This document shows, piece after piece, positions 1-10,161 of a stretch of 53,409 bases of DNA. Source of the stretch: Clostridium muellerianum (GTDB lineage: Bacteria; Bacillota; Clostridia; Clostridiales; Clostridiaceae); the NCBI RefSeq assembly GCF_012926525.1, contig NZ_JABBNI010000024.1, positions 1 through 53,409 on the forward strand, written 5' to 3'. How positions within the stretch are numbered: position 1 is the stretch's first letter; the number at the start of each line of letters is the position of its first letter. The position numbers and the translations under genes are program-made. The notes below the pieces were generated by a model, which was not told the DNA's origin, made no database searches, and worked only from the letters and a program-made list of their open reading frames with translations.

Positions 1-127
1 AACATTTGTATATTATCCCAGTAGGCTTCGCCTAAAAAATTGGAAGCTAAAGGAATATTATGGTTAATGCTAACAGGAAATTATGTGCAAATATAAGTTT
101 TATATTTGTACGAAATTTAGGTAATTA
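1..127 (+). repeat. Left copy of 127-bp terminal inverted repeat
   Basis: Positions 1-127 are identical to the reverse complement of 53283-53409; identity stops at base 128. The repeat holds two small hairpins: TAGGC-ttc-GCCTA near position 22-34, and a 9-bp AT stem (CAAATATAA/TTATATTTG) near 89-109. It has no coding potential. It is most likely one copy of a dispersed genomic repeat at which the assembly broke, rather than the end of a mobile element. Confidence 0.9.
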
Positions 128-200
128 AAGATTTTTCGAAGTGCAGCGGAGAAAAATCATCCTTCACTGTCCTCTGTCAATTGTCCTCTGTCCTCTTAAA
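128..200 (-). repeat. Dispersed clostridial repeat with AT hairpin
   Basis: GATTTTTC (130-137) pairs with GAAAAATC (151-158) around a 13-nt loop, followed by short CTGTCCTCT/CTGTCAATTG iterations. A degenerate relative, including TTGACAATGAACAGT and CACTGTCAATTG, lies between thrB and lysC at 27250-27365. This is non-coding, REP-like sequence. The family assignment is mine and rests on this within-window similarity. Confidence 0.5.
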
Positions 201-255
201 AAGTTGAGTTATTAACTAAAATATAAATTACATATGTGTCCAAGTAAGCCAGCAA

Positions 256-331
256 ACTTGCCTTTATATTTAAAAATACCCTCAAATAATTTAAAATGTC
301 TTCTTACCTATTTCCCTATATAAAGGCAAGT
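256..331 (+). repeat. Element A: 14-bp inverted repeat upstream of DUF4430 gene
   Basis: ACTTGCCTTTATAT (256-269) and its exact reverse complement ATATAAAGGCAAGT (318-331) are separated by 48 nt and followed by TATAAAAATATA. The same 14-bp arms, with a 38-nt spacer and the same downstream TATAAAA, occur at 14859-14924 behind a cobalamin riboswitch. The spacers are not conserved. It could be a regulator binding site pair or an RNA stem. It ends about 100 nt before the 271-aa DUF4430 gene. Confidence 0.6.
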
Positions 332-434
332 ATAAAAATATAACAGTTATATAGCTGAATAAATAATATGTGTACACAAAAATAAAAAACAAATCTTAAG
401 AAGAAAAAATAAAATTAAAGGGAGCGTGTAAAAA

Positions 435-1250
435 ATGATTAAAACACTAAAAAACAAATTATTTGCTACTTTGTGTGTGACAGCATTAACTTTAGGAGCT
501 GTAACAGCTGCGTCCACTTTTAATAGTGTACAAGCAGCTGACAAAACTGTTTATGTGGATGTTGAAAAGAACATAACAGGACAGGATCCTATTTTAGCAC
601 CAAAAGCAGTTACTATTGATGATTCAAAAACAGTTTTAGATGCTACAAAGCAAGCTGCAGGTTCTGATAACGTGGCTTCAGTTCCAAGCTATTATGGTAA
701 CTATGTAACAGCTTTTAAAGACAATACAGCTGATTTTGTATATGCTTATAAAGATAAAATACCAGTAATTTTATACGATACACAAAAAGCATATAAACAA
801 TCTATTATTAATGACCCAACTTGGTTAAGAGAAAAAGAATACAATGGAATTTCTGGCTGGATGTTTACAGTAAATAATGCTGGTACGTATACTGATACCA
901 ATAAGGCTACTCAATATTATAAAGGCGATACAACATTAACTAACGTACCAAATGGTGCTGTAATTCGTTGGGAATTCTCAATGGCTAGTGGTGCAGACTT
1001 AGGCTTAGATAATGCTTATTTACCAACTGCAGCAAAAGCTGATGGATATTATGATTGGAATACTTCCAAATATGTTGCACCTTTCTTCCCAAGGGCAAAT
1101 AAAACGGATTTGATTACTAAATTAGCAACAACTGCTAAACCAGCTATTGGTACTGTTAATTATACTCAATATGTTAATGCAGAGAATGCACTTAAGAATT
1201 TAACTATTAGTCAAGATGATGTTGATGATTGTGTTACTGCATTACACTAA
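435..1250 (+). CDS. Secreted DUF4430 (transcobalamin-like beta domain) protein
   Basis: 271 aa with a clear signal peptide (about 1-34, cut after SVQA). The mature protein has the DUF4430 pattern: an early TVLDATKQA stretch, GISGWMFTVNN near residue 140, then a VPNGAVIRWEFS strand and a GADLGL segment. DUF4430 is a beta-grasp-like domain related to the C-terminal cobalamin-contacting domain of animal transcobalamin and intrinsic factor (family knowledge). No LPXTG, S-layer or lipobox anchor is visible, so it is probably released or wall-associated by partners. The start is set by AGGGAGCG at 419-426. The next two genes are also large secreted proteins; the third shares this domain. Ligand binding, possibly a corrinoid, is inference. 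Confidence 0.75.
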   Translation: MIKTLKNKLFATLCVTALTLGAVTAASTFNSVQAADKTVYVDVEKNITGQDPILAPKAVTIDDSKTVLDATKQAAGSDNVASVPSYYGNYVTAFKDNTADFVYAYKDKIPVILYDTQKAYKQSIINDPTWLREKEYNGISGWMFTVNNAGTYTDTNKATQYYKGDTTLTNVPNGAVIRWEFSMASGADLGLDNAYLPTAAKADGYYDWNTSKYVAPFFPRANKTDLITKLATTAKPAIGTVNYTQYVNAENALKNLTISQDDVDDCVTALH

Positions 1251-1281
1251 GAAAATTAGTAATAAATAGTTTATAAATTAC

Positions 1282-1318
1282 AGGGCGGAATGTAGTATCA
1301 AATACTTTCCGCTCTATA
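1282..1318 (+). terminator. Possible terminator hairpin after DUF4430 gene
   Basis: GCGGAA and GTA (1285-1294) pair with TAC and TTCCGC around a short loop, but the hairpin is followed by an AT-rich stretch rather than a clean T-run. It lies 32 nt after the stop codon. Confidence 0.4.
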
Positions 1319-1427
1319 ATTATAGTGATATTTATAAGTTAAGCAATTGAAATGTTGTTGTTTAAATATATAATTTAATAAAATATTACCCTAAATGGGA
1401 TTTTATCTCTTAAGGGAGGAATAATAA

Positions 1428-4400
1428 ATGAAAAAAACAAAAAAACTTTTTTATAAAAGAATTTTTAATATTCTTTTAATTTTATCTTTAATTTTTAGTA
1501 ATCTTATATCATCAGTTCCTGTTTTTGCTGATGAATCTTCTTTGAAAACTGATGATAAAGGTCAATACATTATTAGCACAGTAGAAGAGTTAAATGACTT
1601 TCGTAAAGCAGTCAATACAGAAACATTCCAAGGCAAGACTGTTATTTTGACAAAAGATATTGATGTAGGGGATTTTAAATTAGAACAAACCACAGGAACA
1701 TTTCAAGGTACTTTTAATGGACAGGGATATAAAATTTCTGGATTTAACGATATTTATTCCGGCTTATTTTATGATATTGGTGCTTCTGGATATGTGGCAA
1801 ATCTTCATATAAACATGAATGTAGCAGATGCTGTAGGAACATATAATAGCAGTTATAGTGCTATGTTATATGGTTCTATAGCTGATATATGTTCAAGAGG
1901 AAAAATTAGTTTATGTACAGTTGATGGAATAATGAAATTTTCATCTTCAACACAACAACACATGCTAACAGGTGGTATAGTTGGATGGGTTAAATCTAGT
2001 AAAAAGTTGGATGCTCGTATTGAAAATTGTTGCAGCAGAGCAGATATAGTTGCTCCTAGTGACAAAGAAATTGAAGTTTGTGGTTTAGCTGACGGTGCAA
2101 TATATGATCAAACTATAAATAACTGTTATGTAAGTGGGAATTTACAAGGAAAATATGTGTATGCGATTACAAATACTAATACTACAAGTTTTCCTTATAG
2201 TAATAGCTATTATGATGGAGAAAAGATACATCCTACAACGTTACCGCAAGCAGGCGTATCAAAAACTGCAGCTGAAATGAAACAGCAGAATACATATTCA
2301 GGGTGGGATTTTGTTAGTGTATGGGATATTTCAAAAGATGTAAATGATGGATATCCCTATTTGAGAACAGATCAAATAGTGCAGCCAATAATTGATATGC
2401 CTGTAGATGTAAATATCAATATAAAAGATAAAACAGTAAACAAAGATGGAACAGCTGACCTTAAAGCAGACTATACATGTGATATTACAAATTTGGATGC
2501 TAAAATGATTAAAGACTATGGTGTACAGGTAAAATTACCTGTAGACTTATTCTTTCCAAGCAGTACTGGAAAAAATTTAACAATGCTTTATGATAGGATT
2601 AGTAGGACAAGTACTATAGACTCAAATACATTAAAAAGTAAACTTCAGCTAACCTACAATACTGATAAGAAAGAATATAAATTTAAACTAGGTAATGTTA
2701 CCTTCAATACTCCAAACTTTTATGACAATGAGGTTACAAAAGTTTATGGAGATGGTGAAAAAGCAGCAGAAATTGAAAAGGCTAAAGAAGCTGAAAATAT
2801 TATGTATGATAAATTACCTGATATAATGAAAGGTTCAGAAGGCTATGATAAATTTTCCTGGACTACAGTTCCTAAATTTTCCTGGGTTGGAGCAAGAGCA
2901 AGTAGTAAAGGAGAAGAAGGTACAATGCAATTTACTTCACCATTATGGGAAGTATATTCCTCAGCTCGTTCTGGATACAAGGGCATGAAAGATGGTTATT
3001 ATGATGAATGGTTCAAAAGTGTACAGGATGGTTTAAAAGAGATGAAAAAAGAGGGCATTGAACCTCTAGGTTTTAAAATGACAGAATGGGAAAAGCTAGT
3101 TTTAGCCATTACGGCTGCTGGTTATGATGCAAGGGATATTGAGGCTTATGATTTAATAGATATTGTTTCTAATGAGGAGTATTTATCTAAGTCAAAGCAG
3201 TTTTTTACACCACAGTATGCTGTCTTTGCTTTGAATTCCTATAAGTATCCTATTCCAAAGGAAGGAAACCGTATCAATATAGAATCAAAGATTCATACAT
3301 GGGCTGAAAGTGCAAAAGATGGTGTTAAGACGAATCCAAACAGAGCGACAGATATGAACGTTATGTCATATCAACCAATTGCAGATTATTACAAGGCTGA
3401 TGCAAAACCAGGAGATAAGTATTACGATGTAAAAGAAGCTATGGATGCAGTTTTTGAACAATATTCCAATGCTCAAACTTATGAAAGTTTCTTTTGGGGT
3501 GGTTATTATGATAGTAATGCATGGAACAATGCACAGGTATATATGACACTGGGAATGACCAAGCATGATATATTTGACAGCAAATTTATTAAAAATGGTA
3601 ATGATATTTTTAAAGGTGCATTAAGTTATTATGATTTTAAAAATAAAACTATGGCTGGAGGATTAGGCGGGTTTAGTTATGATCCATGCCAGTTAAGCAG
3701 AGGATTGGATTCTCTTGTAAGATCCTATGAAGGTAGAAATTCAATTTTTGATTGTACAGATGTTAAGGATTCTACAGTACTAGTAAACAACGCTGTAGCA
3801 GCACTGCCAGATAGTATAACTTCTGCTAATAAGAAAGAGGTTGAGGATGCTCAAAAACTATATGATGCACTTACTGTTGCTAAAAAGGCTTCCATTAAAG
3901 CAAGTACAAAGGCAAAGCTTGATGCAGCACAAAAGGCTTTAAATAATCCTGCTCCAGATGTTACAGCTGCAGCAGTTGCAGCAGGAATAACCAGTGTAAC
4001 AGCGCCATTAAAGAATGTAACAAATTTAGTTTTACCAGTAGTGCCAGCTGGTTATACCATAGCCATTAAATCATCAGATAAGCCTGAAGTTATAGGATTA
4101 GATGGAAAAATAACACCACCAGATAAAGATACTGCAGTTGCTTTAGTATTTACAGTAACAAATACAGCAGATAAAACTACAGCAGATACTGCAAGCATAA
4201 ATGTAACAGTAGCAGCTAAGGATGATACTGGTATTGATAAGACGATAGAAATTAGTAATTTAACACAGGAAAAACAATTTAATTTGGGAAATGATGCTCA
4301 AATAACTATACAAGCTGCAAATAAAGGCAGTGAAGCTAAAAATGTATCTCTTATAGTTGGCATATATGACAATAATGGAGCACTTGTAAGCTATGGTGCA

Positions 4401-4559
4401 TCAGAGCAAAATATAAATGCTTCAAGCAGTGTTAAATTGAGAGTTACATTAAAATTACCCGATAAGGGCAATTATACAGTTAAAGGATTTGTATGGAATG
4501 GACTGGAAGAGATGACGCCTATTTCATATCCTATAGAAATACCTACTTCAAATAAATAA
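1428..4559 (+). CDS. Large secreted multidomain protein, GLUG-like, helical barrel, Ig-like
   Basis: 1043 aa with a signal peptide (1-35, cut after PVFA). Residues about 90-300 contain GLUG-like beta repeats (GTFNGQGYKISGF, GGIVGWV). Residues about 470-770 form an alpha-helical region with aromatic and glycine-rich segments (AITAAGYDARDI, FFWGGYYDSNAWNNAQVYM, GGLGGFSYDPCQ) resembling the alpha/alpha-barrel of the squalene cyclase/intrinsic-factor superfamily. A FIVAR-like helical pair and an atrophied Ig-like domain follow (about 780-930). The last 100 residues (KTIEISNL to the end) are clearly homologous to the C-terminus of the next protein (LGNDAQITI versus LGNDAKVSI). The start is set by AAGGGAGGA at 1413-1421. 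No wall anchor is recognised. Surface ligand capture is inferred. Confidence 0.65.
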   Translation: MKKTKKLFYKRIFNILLILSLIFSNLISSVPVFADESSLKTDDKGQYIISTVEELNDFRKAVNTETFQGKTVILTKDIDVGDFKLEQTTGTFQGTFNGQGYKISGFNDIYSGLFYDIGASGYVANLHINMNVADAVGTYNSSYSAMLYGSIADICSRGKISLCTVDGIMKFSSSTQQHMLTGGIVGWVKSSKKLDARIENCCSRADIVAPSDKEIEVCGLADGAIYDQTINNCYVSGNLQGKYVYAITNTNTTSFPYSNSYYDGEKIHPTTLPQAGVSKTAAEMKQQNTYSGWDFVSVWDISKDVNDGYPYLRTDQIVQPIIDMPVDVNINIKDKTVNKDGTADLKADYTCDITNLDAKMIKDYGVQVKLPVDLFFPSSTGKNLTMLYDRISRTSTIDSNTLKSKLQLTYNTDKKEYKFKLGNVTFNTPNFYDNEVTKVYGDGEKAAEIEKAKEAENIMYDKLPDIMKGSEGYDKFSWTTVPKFSWVGARASSKGEEGTMQFTSPLWEVYSSARSGYKGMKDGYYDEWFKSVQDGLKEMKKEGIEPLGFKMTEWEKLVLAITAAGYDARDIEAYDLIDIVSNEEYLSKSKQFFTPQYAVFALNSYKYPIPKEGNRINIESKIHTWAESAKDGVKTNPNRATDMNVMSYQPIADYYKADAKPGDKYYDVKEAMDAVFEQYSNAQTYESFFWGGYYDSNAWNNAQVYMTLGMTKHDIFDSKFIKNGNDIFKGALSYYDFKNKTMAGGLGGFSYDPCQLSRGLDSLVRSYEGRNSIFDCTDVKDSTVLVNNAVAALPDSITSANKKEVEDAQKLYDALTVAKKASIKASTKAKLDAAQKALNNPAPDVTAAAVAAGITSVTAPLKNVTNLVLPVVPAGYTIAIKSSDKPEVIGLDGKITPPDKDTAVALVFTVTNTADKTTADTASINVTVAAKDDTGIDKTIEISNLTQEKQFNLGNDAQITIQAANKGSEAKNVSLIVGIYDNNGALVSYGASEQNINASSSVKLRVTLKLPDKGNYTVKGFVWNGLEEMTPISYPIEIPTSNK

Positions 4560-4580
4560 TAAATTAAACACAATATCACG

Positions 4581-4620
4581 ATGGACTAATTCTATTAATT
4601 AGTCCATTATTTAGATTTTT
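4581..4620 (+). terminator. Rho-independent terminator
   Basis: ATGGACTAAT (4581-4590) pairs with ATTAGTCCAT (4598-4607), with a T-rich tail after it. A second hairpin (CTCTGCTTA 4636-4644 with TAAGCAGAG 4654-4662) follows. A sequence resembling the right half of this terminator recurs near 15130-15156. Confidence 0.7.
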
Positions 4621-4805
4621 ATTCAGGCACGGTAGCTCTGCTTATCAAATAATTAAGCAGAGAGCCTAGATATATGATTTAATGTGAATAGTTTGCTTTT
4701 TTCACAACATGAAGAGAAGTTTCATAATTAAAAATGGATATTAACAATTGGATAAATACGTGTGTCTGAAGATAGTATATTATTGAAAGCATGAGGTGAA
4801 TGAAC

Positions 4806-7800
4806 ATGAAGAAGTTTAGAATGAAAATTACATCTATTATAATGATTTTAACTATGATTATAAGTGTTGTTAGTACTAATATAACTACTGCTTTTGCAGA
4901 GGAAAATAGTAAAAGTATAAATGTTAATATTGCAGTAGTAGGTATGTATAATGAAGTGCTTTTTAGACCACAGCAAATTAAAGTAGATGAAAATGCTACG
5001 GCTGAAGATGTGTTAAAAGCTACAGGATTAAGTGAAACTTCTAATGATAAAGGTATGGTAACAAGTATAGCTAGTGAGAAAAATGGGACAGAGGATGGAA
5101 ACTATGGCTCTCAGAGTGGATGGATGTACAAAGTTAATTTTACAACACCTCAAGTGTATCCTAAAGATCAAAGTGTAAAAGATGGAGATTACTTATTATT
5201 TGTTTATGCTAAAAATGAGAGTGATTTGCTGCCATCTTATGATTCAACTCAAAATGATTTTGTAGGTGTAACGGTAAAAAATACACAAAAAGATAATAAT
5301 TTTAGTGAACAAGTTACTGTATTAAAAAATGATTCTATAAATGTTGCAATCATGGAAGCATTAAAAAGTCATGGAGAGGATTTTGATAAGGTTTCTTTAG
5401 CATCAGGAGCTTTAATGTCAAAAGATGATACTAAGATTTGGAGTTATACTTTAAATGATGATAACAGTACTTACAATAGAAAGGATAAACAACTAAAGGA
5501 TGGAGATGTAATAACAACATTTAAAGATGACGGCGAAGGCATAAAGGAAGAAAAGACATGTAAAGTAAAGGCTAGAGTAGAGGCAAATGACCGCACTATA
5601 GTTCCTGAAACAGAATTAACAGTAAACAAATTTGATTTGACTCCATATGGCAGCAAGGAAAAGAAGGACGACAAGGTGTTTGCAATTCATGCACTTATAA
5701 AGGCACTGGAGAGTAAAGATATAGATTGTAAAGATGTTAAACAGTTTGATTCAAATGGATGTACTTATATAAAAAATATTGAAGGAGTTAAAGAACGTTC
5801 TGTAGGCAGCAATGATGGCTGGATGTATTATGTGAATGATAAGTATGCCCCTGATTATATGAATAATGTTGAAATACATGATGGGGATTCAATTGTTGTA
5901 TTTTTTCAAGAAGATTATTTGAAAAATATATATACATGGTTTGAAAATAAAGACATGAATGTAAAAACCGGTGAAAGTTTTAAAGTTAATTTAAAAGGAA
6001 GTAAAAATGATATTAGCAGCAACAAGGAAGTGACTTCGCCTATTGACAATGCAAAAATATTAATTGATAATAAAGAGCTTGTAGTTAATGGTCAGTACAT
6101 AACTACTGATAAAGATGGAAATGCCCAATTAAAATTTGATACTCCAGGTACGTACATCATATCAGCGGTTAGGTTTGATAAAGATAAAAAAATAAGAGAT
6201 ATTACAAGACCTTATTGTAAGGTAATAGTTGAGCAGGGGCAATCATCTGTAAATAAAGATAATCTTGAAAAATTAATAGACGAGGTACAAGCTTTAGCAG
6301 ATCATTCTACAGTGGGAACTGAAAGTGGACAATACCCTAAAGAAGCTGTAGATAAACTTTCATCGGAATTGACAAATGCAAAGAGCATAATGGATAAAAG
6401 CGGAGTGTCTCAAAGTGAAATAAATGCTGAAGTTGTAAAACTTCAAAGTGCAATATCTGTATTTAAGAATTCAATAAATAAAAATGCATCTGTTCAAAGT
6501 GTTATAGATGATGTTATGAGTTATTATAATTCAATTTTGAATAATCAGTACAAGACATTTGATTTTATTACAACTTTGGCATTGAGAAGAGCAGGTATGG
6601 ATACTGACAAACTAGTTCAAAAGATGAACATTTATGGTATGGATAATTTACATAATTATTCAAGAAATATAATGACTCTTATAGGAGCTAATAAAAATCC
6701 AAGAAATTATAGGAACAAGGATTATGTAAGTTATGTGGATAAGTATGATTATTCAAAGGAAAATAATTCTGAATATATTGCAAAGGCTGTAATAGCTCTT
6801 GATATGGCAGAAGCTGATTATGACAAAGCAAAACTTGTAAATATTCTTTTGACTAAAGCTCATGATGAAGGAAATGGTAAGATTTCCTTTGGAAATATAG
6901 TACCTGGTGATGAAGATGAATTTGGAGATGAAACTGAAGACCAGTATAATGCAAGTATTGAAGGCAGTATTTGGACTTTGATTGCATTGTCAAATCATAA
7001 AGATATTGGTAATTGTAATAATGTAATTGAAGGTATTAAAAAATATATAAAGGGACAGCAGAAAGAAAACGGATTAATAGGTGATGATAGTTTTAATACA
7101 TCCTTATTGATTCAAGCCTTAATTGCAATTGGTGAAGATCCAAATAGTGATAATTGGAATGTAAACATTGATGGAAACAAGGTAACACTTTTAGATGCTG
7201 TGCTAAAATGTAAAGTTGGTAAAACTTTTGCACTAAATCCAAAATCCTCAATTTCGTCAGATGTGGCTACACCTAGTGTATTAGCAGCTTTAAGTGATTT
7301 AAAATATAATACTTCAATGTATAAAAAATTGAAGTATAAAGATACAGCTGTTCCAGTAAAAATATCTATTTATGGAGAAAAATTAATTCAGATTTATAAT
7401 GGACAAAGTTCCTTTATTACTGCAAAGGCATATGACTATAATAATGTTGTTGTAAGTAATACAGCAGTTTCATGGAAAAGTTCAAATGATAAAGTAGTTT
7501 CAGTAAAGGATGGAACTATAACAGGTATATCAGAGGGTGAAGCGGATATTACTGCATATATTACAGGTAATGAAAGTATAAAAGATAGTATAAAAGTAAA
7601 AGTAGCTGCACCACCTGTTATTGATTACAGCGGCAGATTAAAAAATGAAATTGAATTTTTAAAAGATCATTACAAGGCATATAAAGGTTATGAATTTTTA
7701 GCTTCTCCTTCAGCAGTTGTGTCAGGATTAGATAAAAATGAAGTTGCTAATAATATATACAGATATTCTAAGAATAATACAGCACTTCAAAATGCAAAGA

Positions 7801-8837
7801 CAATTATAGCTCTTTTAGGTGCAGGACTTGATCCTAAAAATGATGCAGTGAAGGAAAAGATAAATAACTATGTTGAAACACTTGAAAAAGCTCAGTCATC
7901 TGCTGAAGATAATAAAGGAAAGTTTATTGTAAATGCTTTGATGGATAAAGATTCTATTGAAGCACAAGCTTGGTGTATATTAGCACTTGATACTGCAGGT
8001 GGAAAATATGATAAAGAAGCAGCAGTGAAGGCTCTTTTAACTATGATTAATAATCCAGATTATAAAAATGCAAGTTCTTATAAGTCTATAAAAACAGAGG
8101 CACTTGCACTTGCTGCACTTGGAAAACATAAGGATATTGAAGGAGCACAGACAAAGATTTATGAATTAGAAAATTATTTGAAACAAAAACAGAATAATGA
8201 TGGTGGATTTGATATGGAAGCTGGAAGCACTTTTCAGAACAGTCCCGTAGCAACTGCAGCTGTTGTTATGGCACTTGATGTCAATGGGATTGATCCTCTT
8301 TCATTCCAGTGGACGAAGAATGGAAAAACAGTTATTGATTCTATGGAAAAAGCTAAATTTAAAGGCAGTGATTCTTCAAAATCAGGATATTGTCAAGGAG
8401 AAGGCTTAGATTTTGAAAATAGTGAATCATCATATTATGCATTTACAGCATATGTGGAATTACTTAACAAGAAATCTATATTTGATATGATAGATAGGGC
8501 TAAAGATCCAAAGGATGACTCTAAACTAATAGAAATAACTAATGAAAGCTCTAATCCATCAGTAAAATTAGGAAATGATGCAAAAGTGTCAATAAAAGCA
8601 GTAAATAATTCTGATAATGAGCAAAATGTTGTAATAGTAGCAGCATTGTATGATGAAAGTGGTAATATTATTAAATGCATAAGTGGGGAAAAGGTTATTA
8701 AAAAAGGAGATTTTTCAGTTTTAAATACAAAAATGAGTATTCCACAAGAAGGAAAGTATACATTAAAAGCTTTTGCATGTGACAGCTTTGAAAATAGGAA
8801 GGTTATTTCTAATACTATAGACATACCAATTAAATAA
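4806..8837 (+). CDS. Giant secreted protein, three DUF4430 domains plus two helical barrels
   Basis: About 1343 aa; ATG 4806 is preferred over ATG 4800 because GAGGTGA (4793-4799) abuts the latter. A signal peptide ends at TTAFA. Domain order: three DUF4430 domains (about 40-145, 150-240, 245-375; GWMYKVN and GWMYYVN in the first and third), a beta-sandwich (about 380-475), a FIVAR-like helical pair (about 485-555), a helical barrel (about 560-855; SEYIAKAVIAL, GSIWTLIAL, NTSLLIQALIAI), a Big_2-type Ig domain (about 860-945), a second helical barrel (about 955-1240; AQAWCILAL, NNDGGFDMEAGS, SSYYAFTAYVELL), and a C-terminal beta domain shared with the preceding protein. The barrels look like prenyltransferase/terpenoid-cyclase alpha/alpha folds, the same class as the intrinsic factor alpha domain. 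No anchor is seen. Corrinoid capture is a hypothesis. Confidence 0.7.
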   Translation: MKKFRMKITSIIMILTMIISVVSTNITTAFAEENSKSINVNIAVVGMYNEVLFRPQQIKVDENATAEDVLKATGLSETSNDKGMVTSIASEKNGTEDGNYGSQSGWMYKVNFTTPQVYPKDQSVKDGDYLLFVYAKNESDLLPSYDSTQNDFVGVTVKNTQKDNNFSEQVTVLKNDSINVAIMEALKSHGEDFDKVSLASGALMSKDDTKIWSYTLNDDNSTYNRKDKQLKDGDVITTFKDDGEGIKEEKTCKVKARVEANDRTIVPETELTVNKFDLTPYGSKEKKDDKVFAIHALIKALESKDIDCKDVKQFDSNGCTYIKNIEGVKERSVGSNDGWMYYVNDKYAPDYMNNVEIHDGDSIVVFFQEDYLKNIYTWFENKDMNVKTGESFKVNLKGSKNDISSNKEVTSPIDNAKILIDNKELVVNGQYITTDKDGNAQLKFDTPGTYIISAVRFDKDKKIRDITRPYCKVIVEQGQSSVNKDNLEKLIDEVQALADHSTVGTESGQYPKEAVDKLSSELTNAKSIMDKSGVSQSEINAEVVKLQSAISVFKNSINKNASVQSVIDDVMSYYNSILNNQYKTFDFITTLALRRAGMDTDKLVQKMNIYGMDNLHNYSRNIMTLIGANKNPRNYRNKDYVSYVDKYDYSKENNSEYIAKAVIALDMAEADYDKAKLVNILLTKAHDEGNGKISFGNIVPGDEDEFGDETEDQYNASIEGSIWTLIALSNHKDIGNCNNVIEGIKKYIKGQQKENGLIGDDSFNTSLLIQALIAIGEDPNSDNWNVNIDGNKVTLLDAVLKCKVGKTFALNPKSSISSDVATPSVLAALSDLKYNTSMYKKLKYKDTAVPVKISIYGEKLIQIYNGQSSFITAKAYDYNNVVVSNTAVSWKSSNDKVVSVKDGTITGISEGEADITAYITGNESIKDSIKVKVAAPPVIDYSGRLKNEIEFLKDHYKAYKGYEFLASPSAVVSGLDKNEVANNIYRYSKNNTALQNAKTIIALLGAGLDPKNDAVKEKINNYVETLEKAQSSAEDNKGKFIVNALMDKDSIEAQAWCILALDTAGGKYDKEAAVKALLTMINNPDYKNASSYKSIKTEALALAALGKHKDIEGAQTKIYELENYLKQKQNNDGGFDMEAGSTFQNSPVATAAVVMALDVNGIDPLSFQWTKNGKTVIDSMEKAKFKGSDSSKSGYCQGEGLDFENSESSYYAFTAYVELLNKKSIFDMIDRAKDPKDDSKLIEITNESSNPSVKLGNDAKVSIKAVNNSDNEQNVVIVAALYDESGNIIKCISGEKVIKKGDFSVLNTKMSIPQEGKYTLKAFACDSFENRKVISNTIDIPIK

Positions 8838-8849
8838 GTAATAGAAATT

Positions 8850-8890
8850 AAATGAGCTAAGTATGAAAATATACTTAGCTCATTTGAGTA
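8850..8890 (+). terminator. Rho-independent terminator
   Basis: AAATGAGCTAAGTAT (8850-8864) pairs perfectly with ATACTTAGCTCATTT (8871-8885) across 15 bp. It is strong but lacks a long T-run, and lies 13 nt after the end of the giant DUF4430 gene. Confidence 0.75.
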
Positions 8891-9013
8891 ATTATAAATT
8901 TATCAGAGATTAAATAGCTTCATTTTCATTTGAGTTTATTATAACATGTTTTATAAGTAATAGTCATTTATAAATTCTTGACTTGAGTCGTAAGTAAATG
9001 TAATTACTTAGAG

Positions 9014-9454
9014 TTGAAAGTAAGAAGATTGAATAAGGAGGCACAGCTTCCTACATATGCACATGAAGGAGACGCAGGTTTGGACTTATATTCCATTGAT
9101 GATAAAATTATTAAACCTGGTGAAACTATATTAATACATACAGGCATACAGATAGAACTTTCGAAGGATACAGAAGCACAGAGTAGACCAAGAAGTGGGT
9201 TAGCATTAAAAAATTCGATAACAGTATTAAATACCCCAGGAACAATAGATGAAGGATATAGGGGTGAGATAGGCGTTATTTTAATTAATCATTCCAATAA
9301 TGATTTTAGAGTAGAGAAAGGGATGAAAATAGCACAAATGGTTATAAAACCAATACTAAGAGTTAACGTTGTAGAATCAAGTGTAATGACAAGTACAGAA
9401 AGAGGTGAAGGAGGGTTTGGTTCAACAGGACTAAAAGGTAATTCATCAAAATAA
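9014..9454 (+). CDS. dut: dUTP diphosphatase
   Basis: 146 aa, the usual length for a trimeric dUTPase, hydrolysing dUTP to dUMP and PPi. All diagnostic motifs are present: DAGLDLYS (motif 1), RPRSGLA (motif 2), [11 protein letters not shown] (motif 3, with the catalytic Asp/Tyr) and the C-terminal [11 protein letters not shown]-loop-like motif 5. It starts with TTG and has only a weak upstream RBS; translation from this point ([15 protein letters not shown]) agrees with the family N-terminus. It is a single-gene unit just before the accessory island, with no obvious partner. Confidence 0.93.
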   Translation: MKVRRLNKEAQLPTYAHEGDAGLDLYSIDDKIIKPGETILIHTGIQIELSKDTEAQSRPRSGLALKNSITVLNTPGTIDEGYRGEIGVILINHSNNDFRVEKGMKIAQMVIKPILRVNVVESSVMTSTERGEGGFGSTGLKGNSSK

Positions 9455-10161
9455 GAGATAAAGGTATTTTAAGGAAGAGGTTAGATATTTATTTTCCATT
9501 ACAAGGCTTTAACCGAAATCTCATATAGGTGGTTTAGTAATATTTCTTTCGATATATAATTGAATATAGCTTGTAGTGTAAATAGTGGAAAATAAATATA
9601 ATTGTATTAGGTTTTTATATATAACTAATGGAAAATTATTTGTTATTTGAACATTAATCCTAATCTATGTATAAAACAAAAAAAGTTCCTCATCTAACAT
9701 TGTAAATCCCCAAACTCATAAAAAGGTTCGAGAAAAATAGATAGGGGATACGCCCAGCAGGTAATTCTTATGAATAAAATGTGGGGCTTTTTTGCGTCCC
9801 AATCAAGCAGAAAATTAAATAAAATTTCCAGTTCTAAAGCATGAAGAATTTGCAGGATTTATACCTGAATCTATTCATGCTTTTATTCTTGTACCTGTTT
9901 AAATATTAGATTAAAGAACAGGAGTAAGTAGGGAAATAACGCAATAAGTTGTACGGATGTTTATGCGTAAGTAGCATACTTTTCAGATAAAATTGGGAAA
10001 AGAAAAGAGGGGATTATTAATATGATACAGAAATTGGGATAAGCTGAGAAGTGAAAAGGGATAAGGGGTGAGAGCGGGGGGAGGAGGTGTGGTTAAAAAT
10101 TTTATTTTAAATCTACAATTGGCATAGCCACAAAAAATGGTTTTGACAAGAAACGGAATAA
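9455..10161. other. Gene-poor, scarred intergenic stretch
   Basis: No convincing gene. It contains a hairpin with T-tail (AAAGCATGAA 9836-9845 with TTCATGCTTTT 9874-9884), a GGGGCTTTTTTGCG stretch at 9783-9796, and an unusually G-rich purine tract at 10056-10092 (runs of 3, 4 and 6 G). Short stop-riddled translations suggest decayed coding DNA at the left edge of the accessory island. Confidence 0.5.
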
